This document shows, piece by piece, positions 26,057 to 35,140 of a DNA stretch of 64,000 nucleotides. The first letter of the stretch is position 1, and every line of letters begins with the position of its first letter. The DNA is from Pseudorhodoferax sp965279475. Its GTDB lineage: Bacteria > Pseudomonadota > Gammaproteobacteria > Burkholderiales > Burkholderiaceae_C. Under the pieces are notes generated by a model that was not told where the DNA came from, ran no database searches, and saw nothing but the letters and a program-made list of their open reading frames with translations. Location: positions 744,001-808,000 of the forward strand of contig CBDIIA010000003.1 in the NCBI GenBank assembly GCA_965279475.1. Direction: 5' to 3'. Position numbers and translations under genes: made by a program.

Positions 26057-27277
26057 ATGAAGCGATTTGCCGTTCCGCTGCTCACCCAGGTGTCGTGTGC
26101 TCACCTCGTCAGCCATCTCCACATCATGGCGTTGCCCGCGCTGTTGCCGCTGCTGCCAGCGCAGTGGAGCGTGAGTTTCGTGCAGCTCGGCCTGGCCCTG
26201 AGCATCTTCAACATCGTCTCGGCCATGGTGCAGGCGCCCATGGGGTTCGTGGTCGACCGGGCTGGTGCCCGCAGGGTGCTGCTGGGTGGGCTGCTGCTGG
26301 GCAGTGCGAGTTTCCTGCTGCTCGCGGTGTTCGACAGTTATGCCTGGCTGCTGGCCGCGATGGTGGGGGCCGGCATTGCCAATGGCGTTTACCACCCGGC
26401 GGACTATGCCTTCCTGTCGCAAGGGATCGACGCGGCGCGCATCGGCCGCGCTTTCTCGGTGCACACGTTTGCCGGTTTCCTGGGCGGTGCCATCGCACCG
26501 GCGCTGCTGCTCGGCATGGCGGCCATCGCCGGCGTCCCCGGCGCGTTCGCGACCGCCGGCGCGATCGGCTTGCTGGCGGCCCTGCTGCTGTTCGCGAACG
26601 CACCGGCCGTGGTCCAGGCCGGCCGGCCCGCGGCTGCCCGCACAGAGGTTCCGGCCGCTGCGGTGCAAGGCTTGCCGCGCGTGTTCACGCCGGCGGTGTT
26701 CGTGCTGCTGCTGTTGTTCCTGCTGCTGAACCTGAGCACGAGCTCGGTGCAGAACTTCTCGGTGACGGCCTTGGTGACTGGCTACGGCATCGCCTTGCCC
26801 GCGGCCAACCTGGCGCTGACCTCCTTCCTGTTCGCCAGCGCCCTCGGCGTGCTGGCCGGTGGTGTGGTGGCGGACCGCACACAGCGGCATGGCGCCGTGG
26901 CGGCCGTGGCGTTCGCGGGCGCCGCCGTCCTGCTGACGCTGGTGGCCCTCTTTTCGCTGCCGGCGGCCGTGCTGGTCGTGGTGCTGGGCGTGGCGGGCTT
27001 CCTGTCGGGCCTGATCACGCCCTCGCGCGACATGCTGGTGCGGGCCGCGGCGCCGCCCGGCGCGGAGGGCCGCGTGTTCGGCATCGTCTCGACCGGCTTC
27101 AACCTCGGCGGTGCGGTCGGGCCGCTGCTGTTCGGCTGGCTGATCGACCACGGGCAGCCGCGCGGCATCTTCTGGGCGGCCGTGGTGTTCATGCTGCTGA
27201 CGGTGGCGCTGACCCTGCTGCAGGAGCTGCGCAGCGCCCGGCGACGCACGCGCATCCTTGCCGGTGCTGCACCGTGA
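26057..27277 (+). CDS. MFS transporter
   Basis: A 406-residue inner-membrane protein with about twelve hydrophobic segments in two halves. The first cytoplasmic loop carries a recognisable MFS motif A variant (GFVVDRAGARRVLLGG), and the equivalent in the second half is GGVVADRTQRHGAVAA. The block GIANGVYHPADYAFLS resembles the fosmidomycin-resistance/nitrate-nitrite branch of MFS. Substrate unknown. The ATG at 26057 opens MKRFAVPLLTQVSCAHLVSH. It is 94 bases before the 2-hydroxyacid dehydrogenase gene on the same strand and could share a transcript, which would suggest a hydroxy- or oxo-acid substrate; that is inference. Confidence 0.9.
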   Translation: MKRFAVPLLTQVSCAHLVSHLHIMALPALLPLLPAQWSVSFVQLGLALSIFNIVSAMVQAPMGFVVDRAGARRVLLGGLLLGSASFLLLAVFDSYAWLLAAMVGAGIANGVYHPADYAFLSQGIDAARIGRAFSVHTFAGFLGGAIAPALLLGMAAIAGVPGAFATAGAIGLLAALLLFANAPAVVQAGRPAAARTEVPAAAVQGLPRVFTPAVFVLLLLFLLLNLSTSSVQNFSVTALVTGYGIALPAANLALTSFLFASALGVLAGGVVADRTQRHGAVAAVAFAGAAVLLTLVALFSLPAAVLVVVLGVAGFLSGLITPSRDMLVRAAAPPGAEGRVFGIVSTGFNLGGAVGPLLFGWLIDHGQPRGIFWAAVVFMLLTVALTLLQELRSARRRTRILAGAAP

Positions 27278-27371
27278 CGGCCTAGCACCGGTCAAGGCGT
27301 AGCCACGCGCTGCAGATGCGCAAGGGCCGCGTTATCCTCGCCGCCATGCCCATCCTTTCTTCCCGCGCCTC

Positions 27372-28313
27372 ATGAACGATCCCCTTGCGCTGCTGGTGCT
27401 GTGCCCCTTGCAGCCGGCCCACCTGGCCCAGATCTCCGCCCTGTTCGACACCGTCTACGCACCGACCGACGCGCTGCGCGCCGAACGCATCGCCGATGCC
27501 GGAGGGCGCATCCGCGCCGTGCTGAGCATCGGCACCATCGGCCTGACCGCCGCCGAGATCGCCGCATTGCCACAGCTCGAGCTGGTCTGCGCGCTCGGCG
27601 TGGGCTACGAGACCATCGACGTCGCGGCGCTGCGGGCCCGCGGCATCGTGATCGCCAACGGTGCGGGCACCAACGACGACTGCGTGGCCGACCACGCGTT
27701 CGGCCTGCTGATCGCCGCCGTGCGCGGCATCGTGATGCTGGACAAGGGTTGCCGCGAGGGCCTGTGGCGCGACCAGATGAAGGCCTACACGCCCACCGTC
27801 TCGGGCAAGCGGCTGGGCATCCTCGGCATGGGGCTGATCGGCCGCAAGATCGCCAAGCGCGCCGCCGGCTTCGACATGGAGATCGGCTACCACAGCCGCC
27901 AGGCCAAGCCGGACCTGGCCGCGCCCTGGTTCGGCAGCCCGCTGGCGCTGGCCGAATGGTGCGACTTCATGGTCGTCGCCACACCCGGCGGTGCCGACAC
28001 CCGGCACCTGGTCGATGCGGCAGTGCTGGATGCGCTGGGTCCGCGCGGCGCGCTGGTCAACATCGCCCGCGGCAGCGTGGTCGACACCGAGGCGCTGGCC
28101 GCTGCGCTGCGCGGCGGCCGCCTGGGCAGCGCCGGCGTCGATGTCTACGAGAGCGAACCGCTGCGACCCGAGCCGCTGATCGACCTGCCCAACGTGGTGC
28201 TGACCCCGCACGTGGCCGGGCGCTCGCCGGAGGCGATGCAGGCCTCGGTCGATCGTTTCATCGAGAACATGCAGGGCCATTTCTCGGGCCGGGGCGTCGT
28301 CACTCCGGTCTGA
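27372..28313 (+). CDS. D-2-hydroxyacid dehydrogenase (glyoxylate/hydroxypyruvate reductase type)
   Basis: A 313-residue NAD(P)-dependent dehydrogenase, normal in length. The Rossmann motif is LGILGMGLIGRKIAKRA. The catalytic residues lie in NIARGSVVDTEAL (Arg), VDVYESEPL (Glu) and LTPHVAGRS (His). VCALGVGYETIDV and ANGAGTNDDCVADHAFGLL are the usual substrate-side blocks. In the cofactor loop the residues after the second strand (YHSRQ) include Ser-Arg, which favours NADPH; this is a weak inference. It converges on the diguanylate cyclase gene with 16 bases between. Confidence 0.93.
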   Translation: MNDPLALLVLCPLQPAHLAQISALFDTVYAPTDALRAERIADAGGRIRAVLSIGTIGLTAAEIAALPQLELVCALGVGYETIDVAALRARGIVIANGAGTNDDCVADHAFGLLIAAVRGIVMLDKGCREGLWRDQMKAYTPTVSGKRLGILGMGLIGRKIAKRAAGFDMEIGYHSRQAKPDLAAPWFGSPLALAEWCDFMVVATPGGADTRHLVDAAVLDALGPRGALVNIARGSVVDTEALAAALRGGRLGSAGVDVYESEPLRPEPLIDLPNVVLTPHVAGRSPEAMQASVDRFIENMQGHFSGRGVVTPV

Positions 28314-28329
28314 GGGCGGCGGGGGCAGC

Positions 28330-30312
28330 TCAGGTCGCGGCCAGCGCGAACTGTGCCCGGCCGCGTTTCTTGGCAAGGTACAGCGCCGCATCGGCGTCGT
28401 GCAGCAGTTGCTCCGGTGTGCCGCGTTCAGTGGGCAACAGGCTGCCAATGCCGATGCTGATCGATACCCAGGGCGAGACCGGCGATGCGCCGTGTGCGAT
28501 CTTCGCGCGCGCCACCGCATCGAGGCAGCGCTGTGCCACCGCGGCGGCGCCAGCGGCGTCCGCACCCATCAGCAGTACGGCGAACTCCTCGCCGCCATAA
28601 CGCGCCAGTTGCTCCAGCGGCCGGCGCAGGCAGGCCGACAAGGTCTGCGCCACCTGCTGCAGACAGGCATCGCCGCCCTGGTGACCGTGCGTGTCGTTGA
28701 ACAGCTTGAAGTGGTCGACGTCGATCATCAGCAGCGCCAGCGGCTGCTGCTGGCGGATGCCGCGCATCCATTCGGCAGCCAGCGTCTGGTCGAACTGCCG
28801 GCGGTTGCCGACACCGGTGAGCCCGTCGGTCAGCGACAGCGCTTCCAGCTGTGCGTTCATCTGCTGCAGCTGCAGCTGCGTCTGCATGCGTTCGGACACA
28901 TCGAGATGCGTGCCGACGATGCGGGTGGGGGCGCCGGCCGCATCCCGCTGCATCACCATCGCGTGGTCGAGCACCCAGACCCAGTGCCCATCGTGGTGGC
29001 GCATGCGGTGCTCGATGCGGTAGGTCGGCGTGTCGCCCCGCACGTGCGCTTCGAACGCGGCTGCAATCGCCGCGCTGTCGCCCGGGTGCAGCAGGGTGCG
29101 CCAGAAGTCCGACTTCAGCGGCGTCTCGCTGCGCGGGTAGCCGAGCATCTGCCATTCGCGTTCGTTGACGACGATCTCGTCGGTCTGCAGGTTCCAGTCC
29201 CACAGGCCGAGGTCGGCGCCCTTCAGGCCGAATTCGAAACGCAGCGCGCTTTCATGCTCGGCGCGGGCCAGCCTGCGGGCGGCGCGGGCCGCCGCGTGGC
29301 GGCGCCGCTGGCTGAAGTACAGCGCCACCCCGCCGATGGCACCCAGCAGCACCAGCATCGTCGCGCGCGAACGGGCTTCGTCGCGCCACGGCGCCAGTAC
29401 GTCCGTGTAGCCGCGGCTGACGCTGACGAGCAAAGGCTTGTCCATGTTCAGGTCGGGGGGACGGATCGTGCGCAGCGCCACCAGACGGCGTTCGCCGGTG
29501 CTGACCAGATGGCCATCGTGCGTGGTCGACAGCAGGTTGCTCTGCATGTGTGCGGTGAACATGCTGCCGGGCGTGTTCAGCGCCAGGCCTAGCGAGGCCT
29601 CGCGGTGCGGGGAGCTCACCACCACAAGGCCATCGCTATGCACCATCGTCGCGACCATGTCCGGCGCATACAGCACGGAGCGCAGCAGGATCTCGAAATA
29701 CTCAGGGTCCAGCGCCACCGTGACGACGCCGCCGAAGTTGCCTTCGGGCGTGGTCATCGAACGCGTCAACGCCACCACGTACACGTTGAGAAGCGACTTG
29801 AACGGCGGCGACACATACAGGGCCGTATCGTCGCGCTGCTCGCGCGCCAGCTTGAAGTACGGACGTTCTCCCAGTTGCTGGCCTTGCAGATCGCGCCGGC
29901 TGCTGGCGATGATGGTCCCCCTCGGGTCGAGCACCTGCACCGATCGCACGCCTGGCATCGCATCGGCCAGCACCTTGAGCCGCAACGGAAACAGCTGCAG
30001 GCCGCTGTCGCGGTCGGCGGTGGTGAGGTCGTAGCGCACACCGGCCAGTGCATTGTTCGCACCTTCGAGCTGGCGCACCAGGTTTTCCTCGATCACGCGG
30101 GTATGGTTCTGCAGCCGGCCCAGCTCTTCCGACACCAGGTTGTCGCGGCTCTGCATCAGCTGGTACACATTGAAGATGACGAGCACGACCAGCAGCAGCG
30201 CCAGGACCACCCATTCCTTCGCATGGGCGACATGCGCTGGCGTCGCCTGGTCGGTGGAGGCCGCCGCTCCGTCGTTCGGGCTTGCACCCGGCTGCTGATG
30301 CGATGTCTGCAT
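28330..30312 (-). CDS. Membrane diguanylate cyclase (Cache-PAS-GGDEF)
   Basis: A 660-residue c-di-GMP-synthesising sensor. One membrane helix is near residues 32-52 (VVLALLLVVLVIFNVY), then comes a periplasmic double-Cache domain to about 300, and a second helix (MLVLLGAIGGVALYF). A PAS/PAC pair follows (VNEREWQMLGYPRSE ... VGTHLDVSERMQ), then GGDEF from about 495. The active site is intact (RYGGEEFAVLL). The inhibitory site five residues upstream reads RPLE rather than RxxD, so product inhibition may be weak. No EAL domain follows. It lies 106 bases downstream of otsA on the same strand, with a hairpin between. Confidence 0.94.
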   Translation of the reverse strand: MQTSHQQPGASPNDGAAASTDQATPAHVAHAKEWVVLALLLVVLVIFNVYQLMQSRDNLVSEELGRLQNHTRVIEENLVRQLEGANNALAGVRYDLTTADRDSGLQLFPLRLKVLADAMPGVRSVQVLDPRGTIIASSRRDLQGQQLGERPYFKLAREQRDDTALYVSPPFKSLLNVYVVALTRSMTTPEGNFGGVVTVALDPEYFEILLRSVLYAPDMVATMVHSDGLVVVSSPHREASLGLALNTPGSMFTAHMQSNLLSTTHDGHLVSTGERRLVALRTIRPPDLNMDKPLLVSVSRGYTDVLAPWRDEARSRATMLVLLGAIGGVALYFSQRRRHAAARAARRLARAEHESALRFEFGLKGADLGLWDWNLQTDEIVVNEREWQMLGYPRSETPLKSDFWRTLLHPGDSAAIAAAFEAHVRGDTPTYRIEHRMRHHDGHWVWVLDHAMVMQRDAAGAPTRIVGTHLDVSERMQTQLQLQQMNAQLEALSLTDGLTGVGNRRQFDQTLAAEWMRGIRQQQPLALLMIDVDHFKLFNDTHGHQGGDACLQQVAQTLSACLRRPLEQLARYGGEEFAVLLMGADAAGAAAVAQRCLDAVARAKIAHGASPVSPWVSISIGIGSLLPTERGTPEQLLHDADAALYLAKKRGRAQFALAAT

Positions 30313-30322
30313 CCTTCAACGT

Positions 30323-30349
30323 GCCCGGATCGTCATGCCGGGTTTTTTT
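30323..30349. other. Hairpin with T-run between otsA and the diguanylate cyclase gene
   Basis: CCCGG and CCGGG pair around a nine-base loop and are followed on the plus strand by seven T. Read that way it is an intrinsic terminator, but no plus-strand gene precedes it. On the minus strand it lies 11 bases upstream of the diguanylate cyclase ATG, where it could affect translation start. Role undecided. Confidence 0.4.
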
Positions 30350-30418
30350 GTTGTTGGAAAGACATGCTAACCGCAGACGCCCGCGCCCCTCGATGCGACA
30401 ACCGATATCGCCCGGCCC

Positions 30419-31843
30419 CTACAGACGCAACCACGCGGGGCCGGTCTGCTCGGCATCGGCGCCCGCCAGCTGGGCGAGAAAACTCTTGCACCACCAGTGC
30501 ACGTCGAACTGGCGGATGCCCGCCAGCATCGACTGGTGGCGCCGCCGCCGTTCGGCCAGCGGCATCTGCAACGCGAACTGGATGGCTTCGGCCGTGGCCG
30601 CGGTGTCGTACGGATTCACCAGAATCGCGTCCTGCTGCATCTGCTCGGCCGCACCGGCGAAGCGCGACAGCACCAGCACGCCGGGATCGTCGGGATCCTG
30701 CGATGCTACGAACTCCTTGGCCACGAGGTTCATGCCGTCGCGCAGCGGCGTGACCAGCGCCACACGCGCGGCTTTGAACAGCCCCGGCAGCTTTTTGCGT
30801 GCGACCGTGCGGTGCATGTAGCGCAGCGGCATCCAGTCGAGCTCGCCGTAGTCGCCATTGATCGCACCGGCCAGGCTTTCGAGTTCGCGCAGGATGTCGG
30901 TGTAGGCGTTCACGCTTTCGCGGCTGGGGGCAGCGATCTGGATCAGCGTGGCGCTGCGGCTGTTCTCGGGGTGCATGCGCAGCAGTTCGCGGAACGCGCG
31001 CAGTCGCTGCGGCAGGCCCTTGGAGTAGTCAAGCCGGTCGACGCCCACCAGCAGTTGCCGCCGCGAATACTCTTCCTTCATGCGCTGGTACATCTCGGTC
31101 GCATCGGTACCGTGCGCCAGCGCATCGAACTCGTCGACGTCGATGCCGATCGGGAACGCGTCGGCCTGCAGCGTGCGGCCGAAGGCTCGCCAGCGTTTGC
31201 CGCCGCCCTGGTCCTCCGCATGCGCCTCGGCCGAAACATAGCGGCAGAAGTGCAGCAGATCGGCCTGGCTCTGCAGCCCGACCAGGTCGTAGGCGAAAAA
31301 GGCCCGCAGCAGCCACTCGTGCCCCGGCACCGCCGCCAGGATCAGTTGCGGCGGCAGCGGGATGTGCAGGAAGAAGCCGATGCGGTTGGTGCAACCCAGC
31401 GCACGCAACTCGGCCGCCAGCGGAATCAGGTGGTAGTCGTGCACCCAGACGATGTCGTCGGGCTGCAGCAGCGGCATCAGCTTGCGCGCGAACAGCTGGT
31501 TCACGCTGCGGTAGCCGGCGATGAAGCCGGCGTCGAAATCGGCCAGATCGAGCCGGTAGTGGAACACCGGCCAGAGCACGCCGTTCGAGTAGCCGAGGTA
31601 GTAGGAGTCGTAGTCGGCCTGGCTCAGGTCGATCGTGGCCAGCGTGACCGGCCCGGCGTGCTGCAGGTGCACCGTGCCGTCTTCCGGTGTTGGCCCCTCG
31701 ACGCCTTCAAGGATCTTGCCGCTCCAGCCGAACCAGACACCGCCGGCCTCCTGCAGTGCGCCCGACAGCGCGACGGCAAGGCCGCCGGCCTCCGGCTTGC
31801 GCGGATCGGCGATTCGGTTGGAGACACAAACCAGTCTTGCCAC
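30419..31843 (-). CDS. otsA: Trehalose-6-phosphate synthase
   Basis: A 474-residue GT20 glycosyltransferase joining UDP-glucose and glucose-6-phosphate. Family blocks are clear: RLVCVSNRIADP at the start, GGLAVALSGAL, the VWVHDYHLIPLAAELR block, LLVGVDRLDYSKGLPQRL and VTPLRDGMNLVAKEFVASQ. I chose the GTG at 31843, which starts VARLVCVSNRIA at the conserved N-terminus, with AAGGGA upstream. otsB lies upstream with a 97-base gap. Together they make trehalose, an osmolyte and stress protectant. Confidence 0.96.
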   Translation of the reverse strand: MARLVCVSNRIADPRKPEAGGLAVALSGALQEAGGVWFGWSGKILEGVEGPTPEDGTVHLQHAGPVTLATIDLSQADYDSYYLGYSNGVLWPVFHYRLDLADFDAGFIAGYRSVNQLFARKLMPLLQPDDIVWVHDYHLIPLAAELRALGCTNRIGFFLHIPLPPQLILAAVPGHEWLLRAFFAYDLVGLQSQADLLHFCRYVSAEAHAEDQGGGKRWRAFGRTLQADAFPIGIDVDEFDALAHGTDATEMYQRMKEEYSRRQLLVGVDRLDYSKGLPQRLRAFRELLRMHPENSRSATLIQIAAPSRESVNAYTDILRELESLAGAINGDYGELDWMPLRYMHRTVARKKLPGLFKAARVALVTPLRDGMNLVAKEFVASQDPDDPGVLVLSRFAGAAEQMQQDAILVNPYDTAATAEAIQFALQMPLAERRRRHQSMLAGIRQFDVHWWCKSFLAQLAGADAEQTGPAWLRL

Positions 31844-31940
31844 GGGGGATTCCCTTCGTCTTGTCGTTGTTGAACGCTGCAAGCTTTCTGCCGCAGCACG
31901 GAGCCGGTCGCTCCGCCATGTTGGCTTTCGTGCCGACCGG

Positions 31941-32723
31941 TCAGGGCGACACCGGTGCGCCGGCTGCGGCGGGTTCCTGCAGCACCGGTCCTTCTGCGAG
32001 CCACTCGGCGAACGCGTCGCGCAGGGCCTGCGCACTGTCGAGGCGGTACGCGGCCAGCGTCGGGCCGCCGCCCACCTTCACGCCGATGCCGCCCAGGTGC
32101 TGCACGACCGAGAAACCGGGCTCGTCGGTGAGGTCGTCGCCGATGAATACCGGGCGCCGTCCGGCGAAAGGTGCTTCGCCCATGAACGATTCGATTGCCA
32201 GGCCCTTGTTGGCCTCGGCGGACTTGGCTTCGAACACCATCTTGCCGCGCAGCAGGCTCACGCCGGGCGATGCGGCAACGGCTTCTTCCATCGCCTGGCG
32301 GCACACCGCTTCGAGTTCAGGCGCCTGGCGGTAATGCAGCGCGACCGCGCCGCGTTTGGGCTCGAGCTTGAGGTCGGGGTACTGCGTCGCCAAAGCAGCG
32401 GCGGCGTGCTCGACCAGCGCCAGCGACGGCGGCTCCAGCAGGTCCAGCGAGCCGTCGGCGCGGCGGCGTTCGCTGCCGTGCACACCGGCGGCCGGCAGGT
32501 GCAAGGGTTCGAGGAAGGTGTCGATCATCGTGATCGAGCGACCCGACACCACGGCCAGCGCACCGCCGAGCCGTTCGGACAGGGCTTTCAATGTGGACGG
32601 CAGCGCGGGCGGCACGTGCACGGCCTCGGGCTGTGGCGCCAGGTCGACCAGCGTGCCGTCGAAGTCGAGAAACAGCGCGCAGCGCGCATCGAGCAGATGG
32701 GCGAGGTGAAAGGGCTGGCTCAT
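31941..32723 (-). CDS. otsB: Trehalose-6-phosphate phosphatase
   Basis: A 260-residue HAD-superfamily phosphatase. Motif I is LFLDFDGTLVDLAP with nucleophile D20 and acid/base D22. Motif II lies in VVSGRSITMIDTFL, and motif IV is PVFIGDDLTDEPGF. GVHGSERR and LLRGKMVFEAKSAEANKG are typical for trehalose phosphatases. The ATG overlaps the TGA of the upstream membrane-protein gene in an ATGA, so synthesis is coupled to it. Confidence 0.96.
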   Translation of the reverse strand: MSQPFHLAHLLDARCALFLDFDGTLVDLAPQPEAVHVPPALPSTLKALSERLGGALAVVSGRSITMIDTFLEPLHLPAAGVHGSERRRADGSLDLLEPPSLALVEHAAAALATQYPDLKLEPKRGAVALHYRQAPELEAVCRQAMEEAVAASPGVSLLRGKMVFEAKSAEANKGLAIESFMGEAPFAGRRPVFIGDDLTDEPGFSVVQHLGGIGVKVGGGPTLAAYRLDSAQALRDAFAEWLAEGPVLQEPAAAGAPVSP

Positions 32724-33721
32724 CGCGGGGCGGTGCCTTCCGTCTTGTGGCGCGCTTCCAGCGTGGCGAACAGGACCACCGCGATCGCCAGCGGCACGAG
32801 GTAATACAGCGCGCGGTACGCCAGCAGCATGCCGACCAGGCTGGCCGGCGCCACCAGCGTGCCGAGCAGCGCCACGAACACCGCCTCCAGCACACCGAGG
32901 CCGGCTGGCACGTGCGTGATCACGCCGGCGATGGCGGCCAGCAGCAGCACGGCCAGCAAGGTGGTGTAGGGAAGTTGCTGTTGCGCCAGCACATAGACCA
33001 CACCGCCCATCAGCAACCAGTTGGCGCAGGACATCGCGAGCTGCAGCAACGCCAGGCGCAGGCCGGGCAGCGTGATGCCGTGGCCCCGCACCAAGAAACG
33101 GCGCCCGGGCGCCAGCCCGCACAGCGCGAGGTACGTGACGGCCAAGCCCACGAGCACCGCGCCTGCGGCCTGCAGCCACGCCGGGTCGACGTCCCACTGC
33201 GCGGGCAGCGGCAGCGGGAAGAACAGCAACGCCACGCCACCCAGCAGCAGGTAGCCGATCCAGTTCGTCAGCATGCTGAACAGCAGCACGCGGGCCACCG
33301 TCGGTGTGTCCAGTCCGAGCCGTCCATACAGCCGGAACCGCGAGGCCACGCCGCCCACCAGCGAGCCCATGTTCAGGTTGAACGCATAACTGATGAAGGT
33401 GACCGCCATCACGCGGCGTGTGGGCAGCGTGTGGCCGGTCACGTGCCGGCCCAGCAGGTCGAAGCACGCATACAGCAGATGGCTGGCCAGCGCCAGCGCG
33501 GCGGCCAGCAGCAGCACGTCGGCGGGCAGCGCGACCATCGTCGCCCATACGTCGTCCCATTCGATGGCGCGGGCCTGCCGCACCAGCAGTACGGCCAGCA
33601 GGGCGAAGAAGCCGATGGTGAGCGCCCGGCGCAGCCACGGCCACCACGGCCTGCCGGTCTCTGCGGAGCGCGTGGCGCGCTGCAACGGGGTGGCGTCGGC
33701 CTGCAGCACGCGGCCGGTCAT
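32720..33721 (-). CDS. YbhN-like membrane protein (lysylphosphatidylglycerol synthase TM-region/UPF0104 family)
   Basis: A 333-residue protein with about eight membrane segments. The family block FNLNMGSLVGGVASRFRLYG and the later THVPAGLGVLEAVFVALLG are characteristic of the flippase-like UPF0104/YbhN group, which lacks the aminoacyl-transferase half of MprF. In E. coli ybhN lies next to clsB; here too the phospholipase-D synthase gene is immediately upstream, with an ATGA overlap at both ends. A role in moving or using phospholipids made by the neighbour is plausible inference. Confidence 0.88.
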   Translation of the reverse strand: MTGRVLQADATPLQRATRSAETGRPWWPWLRRALTIGFFALLAVLLVRQARAIEWDDVWATMVALPADVLLLAAALALASHLLYACFDLLGRHVTGHTLPTRRVMAVTFISYAFNLNMGSLVGGVASRFRLYGRLGLDTPTVARVLLFSMLTNWIGYLLLGGVALLFFPLPLPAQWDVDPAWLQAAGAVLVGLAVTYLALCGLAPGRRFLVRGHGITLPGLRLALLQLAMSCANWLLMGGVVYVLAQQQLPYTTLLAVLLLAAIAGVITHVPAGLGVLEAVFVALLGTLVAPASLVGMLLAYRALYYLVPLAIAVVLFATLEARHKTEGTAPR

Positions 33722-34986
33722 CGCAGGCCCTCGCCCTGCGGGGTGGCGCAGGCCGGCTGCAGGCTGGCCTCGTCCGCGGCCGGCACCAGGCGCGGCACGT
33801 GGCGGGGCAGCCAGCGCAGCCACTGCGGATAGCGCCGCAGCAGATGGAACACGATGAAGCTGCGCAGCAGCTGCAGCCGGGTCGGGTCTCCGATGTCCTG
33901 CGCCGCGATCTCCTGGCAGCTGTGGCGCACCAGGTGGTCGAGCCGCTCGCCCAGATGCTGGTTGAACGGCTTGTCGTGGATGATCACGTTGGCTTCGAGG
34001 TTCAGCGCCAGGCTCAGCGGATCGAGGTTGCTCGACCCTACCGTGGCCCATCGGTCGTCGACCAGCGCCACCTTGCCGTGCAGCGGCCGTTCGCAGTACT
34101 CGTAGACCTTGACGCCGCCGCGCACCAGGTAGTGGTACAGCAGCCCGGCGGCGACCTTGACGATCGGCATGTCGGGTTCGCCCTGCAGGATCAGCCGCAC
34201 GTCGACGCCGCGCTTGGCCGCACGGCGCAGTTCGCGGATTAACCGGTAGCCGGGGAAGAAGTAGGCGTTGGCGATGGTCACACGCTGGCGCGCGCCACGG
34301 ATGGCCAGGCGGTAGTAGCGTTCGATGTCGGTCGGGTGGTTGACGTTGTCGCGCGTGACGAACATCGCCTGCGCATCGCCCGCTGCTGGCAAGGCCCGGC
34401 TCTGCGCCCGCAGGCGCGCACGGTGGCCGAACCAGCGCCGCCCCTGGTGGTGGCGCAGGCCTTCGGCCAGGGCGGCGTGCACGAACCGGTGGATATCGCC
34501 CACCAGCGGGCCCTTGATCTGCACCGCATAGTCCTGCTTGGCCTGCGGCCCGAAGTCGGCGAGGTGGTCGGCGGAGTAGTTGATGCCGCCGACGAAGGCG
34601 GTCTGCGCGTCGACCACGACGATCTTGCGGTGCATGCGCCGCAGCATGTTGGTGCGCCAGCCCAGCAGCTTCGGACCCGGATTGAACACATGCACCCGCA
34701 CGCCCGCACGGCACAGGTCGCCGATGAACCGGTCCGACAGGTCGGGCGAACCGAAGCCGTCGATCGTCACGTCGATCTGCACGCCGCGGCCCGCGGCCGT
34801 CAGCAAGGCCTGGTGCAGCGCCAGGCCGACCTTGTCCTCGAACAGGATGAAGGTCTCGAGCACGACTTCCTTCTGCGCGTTGGCGATGGCCTCGAACACG
34901 CGGGGAAAGAACTCTTCTCCGTTTTCAAGGAGGACGAGTTCGTTGCCGTCGGTCCAGCGGGTGTGCGGCGATGCGGTTGCGGTCAT
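33718..34986 (-). CDS. clsB: Cardiolipin synthase B-like phospholipase D family protein
   Basis: A 422-residue protein with two HKD motifs: HRKIVVVDAQTAFVGGIN and HGKVALVDDRWATVGSSNLD. FPRVFEAIANAQKEVVLETFI at the start, the NPGPKLLGWRTNMLRRMHRK block and the length match ClsB/YbhO. It lacks the N-terminal membrane helices of ClsA. It would make cardiolipin or related lipids from phosphatidylglycerol/phosphatidylethanolamine at the inner membrane. I chose the ATG at 34986 (MTATASPHTRWTDGN). It is the first gene of a four-gene coupled operon with the YbhN-like gene, otsB and otsA. Confidence 0.9.
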   Translation of the reverse strand: MTATASPHTRWTDGNELVLLENGEEFFPRVFEAIANAQKEVVLETFILFEDKVGLALHQALLTAAGRGVQIDVTIDGFGSPDLSDRFIGDLCRAGVRVHVFNPGPKLLGWRTNMLRRMHRKIVVVDAQTAFVGGINYSADHLADFGPQAKQDYAVQIKGPLVGDIHRFVHAALAEGLRHHQGRRWFGHRARLRAQSRALPAAGDAQAMFVTRDNVNHPTDIERYYRLAIRGARQRVTIANAYFFPGYRLIRELRRAAKRGVDVRLILQGEPDMPIVKVAAGLLYHYLVRGGVKVYEYCERPLHGKVALVDDRWATVGSSNLDPLSLALNLEANVIIHDKPFNQHLGERLDHLVRHSCQEIAAQDIGDPTRLQLLRSFIVFHLLRRYPQWLRWLPRHVPRLVPAADEASLQPACATPQGEGLR

Positions 34987-35140
34987 GGAAAAGGGCGGTA
35001 GAAATCCTGCCCGTAGGTGTACTCCAGCACCGCGGGCCGCGACTGTAGGACGGCGCGCACATTGCCCGTGTTGCAACGCCGCATTCTGTGGCGCCGCACC
35101 GCGCGTCAGGTGCGGGTGCGGCCGCCCGGCGTGACAGGCT

